Assembly: GCF_014649775.1 (NCBI RefSeq)
Contig: NZ_BMTR01000025.1
Span: forward strand, 41,315-105,314
Length of the DNA: 64,000 nt
DNA from: Streptomyces longisporoflavus
GTDB lineage: Bacteria; Actinomycetota; Actinomycetes; Streptomycetales; Streptomycetaceae
Direction: 5' to 3'
Shown piece by piece: positions 59,951 through 64,000 of the stretch. A model generated the notes under the pieces. It ran no database searches and was not told where the DNA came from. It saw only the letters and a list, made by a program, of their open reading frames with translations. How positions within the stretch are numbered: the first letter of the stretch is position 1; each line of letters opens with the position of its first letter. The position numbers and the translations under genes were made by a program.

Positions 59951-60814
59951 TCAGCCCAGTTCCAGCGTGGTCACGCCGAAGACCCGCTCCCCCGCCATCT
60001 CCCGCACCGGCCCCGTGTACATCCGGGCGGTCTCGAACGTCGGCTTCATGCCGCGCACCTCGGCCATGGCGACGCCATGCGGCTGGGTCTCGGGGACGTC
60101 GATGAGGATGGTCTCGCCGTGCGCCTCCGCCGTGAGGGCGTCGAAGAGCTCCTCGGCATCGGCGCGCGTATCGGCGAACAGGGGCCCGATGCGCTGCGCG
60201 CCGTGTGCCGGGCGGAGCACGCCGTACCCGGTGACGCGACCGTCGACGATGCGGGCGAGCGCGCGGTGTCCGGGAGTGGTCAGCCAGGACTCCAGGAAGC
60301 GCGGACGGTCGGCCGGACAGCTCGCGGCGTCATACGCGGTGATCGCCCGCAGGCCCGCGGCCTCGACCGGAAGGACGTACGGGGACCTCGCGGCGCCCGG
60401 CGGCACGGGCACGGAGCCCGCGTACCGGACGGTGCGGTGGGCGAGTTCGAAGCCCGAGCGGCGGTAGTTGTCCTGCTGGGCCACCACGCCGTCGAGGCCG
60501 ACGGTGCGTTTCCCGGCGTGGGCGAGGGCCGTCTGCCAGGTCGTGAGGCCGTAGCCGCGGCCCCGCATGTCGGGACGGACGAGATAGAAGCCGAGGAAGG
60601 CGTACAACTCGTCGTAGTTCACGACCGAGATCGAGGAGACCGGCTCGCCGTCGACGCGGCCGATGAAGAACCCTTCCGGGTCCTGCGCGAAGAAGGACAC
60701 GCTGTCGCGCAGGCCCGGATTCCAGCCCTCGTCCGCCGCCCATCCGCCGACGACCTGCCAGTCGTCGAGCGTCGCCCGTGTGACGGTGAGCCGCCCGGGG
60801 GCCGAATCCTTCAT
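59951..60814 (-). CDS. GNAT acetyltransferase with second C-terminal domain
   Basis: 287 residues starting MKDSAPGRLTVTRATLDDW. The N-terminal GNAT shows SVVNYDELYAFLGFYLVRPDMRGRGYGLTTWQTALAHAG (acetyl-CoA loop RGRGYG) and LDGVVAQQDNYRRSGF. The C-terminal half (GYGVLRPAHGAQRIGPLFADTRADAEELFDAL, GMKPTFETARMYTG) is the YitH/HolE-type second domain. Two-domain members often have regulatory or amino-acid N-acetylating roles, but no substrate is evident. Divergent from the acyl-CoA synthetase. Confidence 0.9.
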   Translation of the reverse strand: MKDSAPGRLTVTRATLDDWQVVGGWAADEGWNPGLRDSVSFFAQDPEGFFIGRVDGEPVSSISVVNYDELYAFLGFYLVRPDMRGRGYGLTTWQTALAHAGKRTVGLDGVVAQQDNYRRSGFELAHRTVRYAGSVPVPPGAARSPYVLPVEAAGLRAITAYDAASCPADRPRFLESWLTTPGHRALARIVDGRVTGYGVLRPAHGAQRIGPLFADTRADAEELFDALTAEAHGETILIDVPETQPHGVAMAEVRGMKPTFETARMYTGPVREMAGERVFGVTTLELG

Positions 60815-60844
60815 CTGTGCACCCTTCGTACTGCCTGTGCCGGA

Positions 60845-60904
60845 GGGGACCGTCCCCTCGCTCCGGAAAGGGACGGTCCCTCACGTCGGAGAGGGACCGT
60901 CCCC
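60845..60904. promoter_or_regulatory. Array of three GGGAC-S-GTCCC palindromes
   Basis: GGGGACCGTCCCC (60845-60857), GGGACGGTCCC (60870-60880) and GGGACCGTCCCC (60893-60904) have centres 24 and 23 bp apart. They lie between the GNAT and acyl-CoA synthetase starts. They may be protein-binding iterons. As RNA, copy 2 can pair with copy 1 or copy 3 but not both. Confidence 0.7.
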
Positions 60905-61052
60905 GGTGCGGCCCGCGCTCGCGTGCCGCACCGAAACCATCCTTCCCGGCTCCCCGCCCCGCTATCCGTTCCGGTGGTGCGACGGGTGCCCGGTTTCCCG
61001 CGGGGCGTGGTCGGATAGGCGACGTACGTCAACTGAGCTTCGGGAGGCCAGG

Positions 61053-62588
61053 ATGTTCGTCCCGTTCGGGGCCCTTGATTTTCTCGACCGCGCCACGACG
61101 GTGTACGGGGACCGGGTCGGCATCGTCGACGAGCCCGATCAGCCGGCCGAGCCCTGGGAAGGGCTCACCTACCGGCGCGTGGGGGAGCTGGCGCGGGCGC
61201 AGGCCGCCGGTCTCGACGCGCTCGGGGTGCCGCACGGCGCCCGGGTCGCGGTCGTCTCGCCCAACAGCGCACGGCTGCTCACGTCGTTCTTCGGTGTGAG
61301 CGGCCACGGCCGGGTCCTCGTGCCGGTCAACTTCCGGCTCTCGGCGGAAGAGGTGAACTACATCGTCGGCCAGTCGGGGGCGAGCGTCCTGCTGGTCGAC
61401 CCCGAACTGGAGGACCGCCTCTCCGGGGTGACCTGCAAGCACCGCTACACGCTCGGGCCCGGGGCGGACGCGGAGCTGTACCGGTTCGGCACCGAGCCCG
61501 AGCCCTGGCAGCCCGACGAGAACGCCACCGCCACCATCAACTTCACCAGCGGAACCACCGCGCGCCCCAAGGGCGTTCAGATCACGCACCGCAACATCTG
61601 GGTGAACGCCCTGACGTTCGCGCTGCACGCCGGGGTCACGGACCGGGACGTCTATCTGCACACCCTGCCGATGTTCCACGCCAACGGCTGGGGCATGCCG
61701 TTCGCGATGACCGGCATGGGCGCGCGCCACATCGTGCTGCGCAAGGTGGACGGCGCGGAGATCCTGCGCCGCGTGGCCGAACACGGCGTCACGGTGATGT
61801 GCGCGGCGCCCGCCGTGGTCAACGCGGTGCTCGCCGCGGCGCGGTCGTGGGACGGGGAGATCCCCGGCCGGGACCGGGTGCGCATCATCGTCGCCGGAGC
61901 TCCGCCGCCCACCAAGACCGTCGAGCAGGTCGAATCCGAGCTCGGCTGGGAGTTCATCCAGATCTACGGCCTCACCGAGACCTCGCCGCTGCTCACCATC
62001 AACCGCTCCCGCGCGGAGTGGGACGACCTCGGCTCGCAGCAGCGCGCGGAGAAGCTGGTGCAGGCCGGCGCCCCCGCCCTCGGCGTCACGCTGCGCACGT
62101 CGGACGAGGGCGAGGTACTCGCCCGCTCGAACGTGATCCTGGAGGGGTACTGGGAGCAGCCGGAGGAGTCAGCGAAGGCCCTGGAGGGCGGCTGGTTCCA
62201 CACGGGCGACGGCGGGACCATCGGCGCGGACGGCCATCTGACGATCAGTGACCGCAAGAAGGACGTCATCATCACCGGCGGGGAGAACGTCTCCTCCATC
62301 GAGGTGGAGGACGTGCTGTTCAGCCACCCCGCGGTCGCCGAGGTGGCGGTCATCGGCATACCGGACGAGAAGTGGGGCGAGACCATCAAGGCCCTGGTCG
62401 TCCTCGCCCCCGGCGCGCACGCCACGCAGGACGAGCTCATCCGGCACTGCAAGGAGCACCTCGCCGGCTTCAAGGCGCCGACCTCGGTGGAGTTCCGCGA
62501 CGAGCTGGCCCGCACGGCCACCGGGAAACTCCAGAAGTACAAGCTGCGCGGGCCCTATTGGGAGGGCCGCGAGCGCGGCGTGAACTGA
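61053..62588 (+). CDS. Acyl-CoA synthetase / AMP-dependent ligase (FadD type)
   Basis: 511 residues from an ATG at 61053 (GGGAGG five bases upstream). Adenylation motifs: NFTSGTTARPKGVQITHRN (P-loop), LPMFHANGWGMPF, IYGLTETSP, GWFHTGDGG, ISDRKKDVIITGGENVSSIEVEDVL, and the catalytic Lys in ARTATGKLQKYKLR. It activates a carboxylic (probably fatty) acid to acyl-AMP and then acyl-CoA. The neighbouring DUF35 protein and etfB suggest beta-oxidation or related acyl-CoA metabolism. The open frame upstream crosses the palindrome array and is not coding. Confidence 0.94.
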   Translation: MFVPFGALDFLDRATTVYGDRVGIVDEPDQPAEPWEGLTYRRVGELARAQAAGLDALGVPHGARVAVVSPNSARLLTSFFGVSGHGRVLVPVNFRLSAEEVNYIVGQSGASVLLVDPELEDRLSGVTCKHRYTLGPGADAELYRFGTEPEPWQPDENATATINFTSGTTARPKGVQITHRNIWVNALTFALHAGVTDRDVYLHTLPMFHANGWGMPFAMTGMGARHIVLRKVDGAEILRRVAEHGVTVMCAAPAVVNAVLAAARSWDGEIPGRDRVRIIVAGAPPPTKTVEQVESELGWEFIQIYGLTETSPLLTINRSRAEWDDLGSQQRAEKLVQAGAPALGVTLRTSDEGEVLARSNVILEGYWEQPEESAKALEGGWFHTGDGGTIGADGHLTISDRKKDVIITGGENVSSIEVEDVLFSHPAVAEVAVIGIPDEKWGETIKALVVLAPGAHATQDELIRHCKEHLAGFKAPTSVEFRDELARTATGKLQKYKLRGPYWEGRERGVN

Positions 62589-62610
62589 TCCGCGGCACTC
62601 GGCAGCGGCA

Positions 62611-62991
62611 CTACCAGTCGGCGCCCATGTCCGTCTCGCAGAGCTCGAAGACGGCCTCACCGGTCTCCGGATCGGACCCGGCCACGGGACGCACGCGCGC
62701 GCCGACCCACACCAGATGCGGTGAGGCACCCACGACACGGCAGCGGAACACGAATCCCTCGGGAAAGCGGACGAGGGACTCGTTGCGTGCGGTCCCCGTG
62801 TAGCGGTTGACCACGCTGGACTGGACGACGACGCCCTCGCCGTCGCTGTGCTCGGCCACCAGATCACTGGACGCGCACACCGGACACAGCATGCGCCGGA
62901 AGGACGCGGTGCCGCACCATCGGCAGCGGTGGTAGGTCAGGCCGGTTCGCTCGTGCTCTGTCGGCGCGACGCTCAATTTTTGCTGGGACAC
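62611..62991 (-). CDS. DUF35 protein: zinc ribbon plus OB-fold
   Basis: 126 residues from a GTG at 62991. CRWCGTASFRRMLCPVCASSDL is a four-Cys zinc ribbon, followed by an OB-fold (GVVVQSSVVNRYTGTARNESLVRFPEGFVFRCRVVG). DUF35 proteins bind acyl-CoA and partner with thiolases or MaoC-like enzymes. It is convergent with the acyl-CoA synthetase. Its promoter holds the same operator motif as the TetR gene, so it is probably part of that regulon. Confidence 0.9.
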   Translation of the reverse strand: MSQQKLSVAPTEHERTGLTYHRCRWCGTASFRRMLCPVCASSDLVAEHSDGEGVVVQSSVVNRYTGTARNESLVRFPEGFVFRCRVVGASPHLVWVGARVRPVAGSDPETGEAVFELCETDMGADW

Positions 62992-63053
62992 GTCTCGACC
63001 CCCTGCATTCGGCTCGGATGCGCCGCGCTCGGCGTCGACGCATCCGCACCATA

Positions 63054-63090
63054 TGGCACTGAGTGCCAGAAGGTAAAGGTACTGAGTGCT
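63054..63090. promoter_or_regulatory. TetR-type operators upstream of the DUF35 gene
   Basis: TGGCACT-G-AGTGCCA (63054-63068) is a perfect palindrome, followed by a second partial copy GGTACTGAGTGCT (63078-63090). The same half-sites occur in front of the TetR gene. Confidence 0.7.
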
Positions 63091-63132
63091 GCCTGTTGCG
63101 CCTCAGGCCGATGGGTTCCGGGCCGGCGAGGC

Positions 63133-63843
63133 TCAGTCCTGGCCCAGGGCCGACTCCACGCGCTGGACCACGCGCCACATGGGCGCGCGTTTGGAGACCA
63201 CCATGACGACGACCTCGTCATCGGCGCCGCCGGCGGCCGCCTCCCCGTCCGCCGCCCCGCTCCCCCAGCCGTTCCGCACGAGTTCGAGCGCATGGTCCAC
63301 CGCGGCCTCCGCGTCGCCGTCGCCGCCCGAACGCAGCCAGGAACGCAGGGCGTTGTTGTGCGCGGCCACCACGGCGGCGGCGATCACCTCGGCGCGCAGG
63401 GAGCCGTCCTCGTAATCGGCGTAGCGGCCGCGGAGGTAGCCGGCCATGGTGCGCTCATAGCGGCGCACCACGGAGAGTTCGTACGTACGCAGACCGGGCA
63501 CCTCCTGCGTGAGGCGGTAACGCTGCACGGAGAACTCCGGGTTCGTGGCGTACATGCGCAGCACGATCCGGGCCGCGTCGCACACGGCCTCCACCGGGTC
63601 GCCGCCGTCGGCCGCGTCGAGGAACGCCGTCATGTCGGCCAGGCAGCTCTCGTGGTCGGGGAAGACCGCGTCCTCTTTGGACGGGAAGTACCGGAAGAAG
63701 GAGCGTCGCCCGACACCGGCCCGCGCCACGATGTCGTCCACCGTGGTCTGCTCGAAGCCCCGCTCCAGGAACAGCTGGAACGCCGCCTGGGCGAGCACCT
63801 CCCGCATGGGGGCCTTCTTCGCTGGTCCGCGCGCCTCAGTCAT
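63133..63843 (-). CDS. TetR-family regulator
   Basis: 236 residues from an ATG at 63843; there is no ribosome site, and the open frame to 63879 crosses the operator. The HTH is PMREVLAQAAFQLFLERGFEQTTVDDIVARAGVGRRSFFRYFPSKEDAVF, residues about 12-60. The ligand domain is helical. It is divergent from etfB and upstream of the DUF35 gene, with matching palindromes in both promoter regions. The likely regulon is acyl-CoA metabolism, with an acyl-CoA as a possible effector (inference). Confidence 0.93.
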   Translation of the reverse strand: MTEARGPAKKAPMREVLAQAAFQLFLERGFEQTTVDDIVARAGVGRRSFFRYFPSKEDAVFPDHESCLADMTAFLDAADGGDPVEAVCDAARIVLRMYATNPEFSVQRYRLTQEVPGLRTYELSVVRRYERTMAGYLRGRYADYEDGSLRAEVIAAAVVAAHNNALRSWLRSGGDGDAEAAVDHALELVRNGWGSGAADGEAAAGGADDEVVVMVVSKRAPMWRVVQRVESALGQD

Positions 63844-63873
63844 GCGGGGAACGTAGCATCGTGATGACCAATT

Positions 63874-63910
63874 TGGCACTACGTACCTTTACAGGGGGTA
63901 CTGAGTGCCA
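63874..63910. promoter_or_regulatory. Divided operator between TetR gene and etfB
   Basis: TGGCACTACGTACC (63874-63887) and GGTACTGAGTGCCA (63897-63910) are inverted repeats matching at 12 of 14 positions, 9 bp apart. They carry the TGGCACT/AGTGCCA halves seen in the DUF35 promoter. Confidence 0.7.
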
Positions 63911-63951
63911 TAACGTCGTCATGACGAACAACACCAGGTAGGAGAGCCGGC

Positions 63952-64000
63952 GTGAGCTTGAGGATCGTTGTCACCGTGAAGTACGTGCCCGACGCCACCG
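63952..64000 (+). CDS. etfB: Electron transfer flavoprotein beta subunit, first 16 codons
   Basis: A GTG at 63952 with GGAGAG five bases upstream opens MSLRIVVTVKYVPDAT, then the window ends. This is the standard start of EtfB, which with EtfA passes electrons from acyl-CoA dehydrogenases to the respiratory chain. The call rests on the short N-terminal pattern and the acyl-CoA neighbours. Confidence 0.75.
   Translation, partial: MSLRIVVTVKYVPDAT

Noticed and set aside
1..64000. tRNA, rRNA, CRISPR array, integrase, phage or transposon
   Set aside because: No cloverleaf with CCA-proximal pattern, no repeat-spacer array and no recombinase motif was seen on either strand by eye. A tRNAscan and HMM search would be decisive.
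1..64000. A natural-product biosynthetic cluster
   Set aside because: The acyl-CoA synthetase, SDRs and methyltransferase are scattered and no PKS, NRPS, terpene or RiPP core enzyme is present.

Overview
The window is high-GC actinobacterial DNA, almost certainly a Streptomyces chromosome. Supporting signs are strong third-position G/C, many GTG starts, 4-bp ATGA/GTGA overlaps inside operons, Tat-type signal peptides on secreted enzymes, and marker genes such as an Rpf-LysM-M23 wall enzyme, panD, GT4-type glgA, glgC and gnd. I saw no rRNA, tRNA, CRISPR array, integrase or transposase.

Region 1 (1-7.9 kb) is an L-fucose catabolic operon on the minus strand: a sugar-binding lipoprotein, a two-domain ATPase, an RbsC-type permease, an L-fuconate dehydratase, a short-chain dehydrogenase and an aldo/keto reductase cut by the window edge. 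It lies divergent from an FCD-type GntR regulator with a FadR-like operator (GTGGTC-C-GACCAC) between them. Region 2 (8-17 kb) is an operon of lipoprotein, MalF and MalG transporter genes followed by a GH5-like beta-mannosidase and a GH38 alpha-mannosidase, divergent from a LacI regulator with paired operators. Region 3 (17.5-21.6 kb) has a GH20 and a GH29 exo-glycosidase gene in one operon. Together with a GH92 alpha-mannosidase at 28.6-31 kb, these enzymes could take apart core-fucosylated N-glycans, and the released fucose could be burned by region 1.

Region 4 (21.7-28.4 kb) holds a translationally coupled set of small envelope proteins (DUF1469, DUF3618, DUF4235), a YihY/BrkB membrane protein, two SDR proteins (one with an N-terminal zinc ribbon and no catalytic Tyr) and a WS/DGAT acyltransferase. 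Region 5 (31.8-40.5 kb) joins a secreted PA14-GH2 enzyme, a LacI regulator and a YtfQRT-YjfF-like ABC importer under a shared operator. It is a candidate galactofuranose system.

Region 6 (40.5-52.7 kb) is mixed: glgA-glgC, a FhuF-like Fe-S protein with a methyltransferase, an EamA transporter, an Rpf-type wall enzyme, a CE7 esterase, gnd, a deazaflavin-dependent nitroreductase, a racemase-like protein, a GNAT, panD and a cupin. Region 7 (53-57.5 kb) has a MarR-MFS efflux pair convergent with an ABC exporter whose promoter carries a perfect SoxR-type box. Region 8 (57.6-64 kb) has a GH3 enzyme, a GNAT divergent from an acyl-CoA synthetase with three GGGACSGTCCC palindromes between them, a DUF35 OB-fold protein, a TetR regulator and the first codons of etfB. 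The TetR-etfB and OB-fold promoters share a TGGCACT/AGTGCCA motif.

Protein names come from recognising motifs and sequence patterns, not from a database search. Operator assignments are inferences from repeats visible in the DNA.
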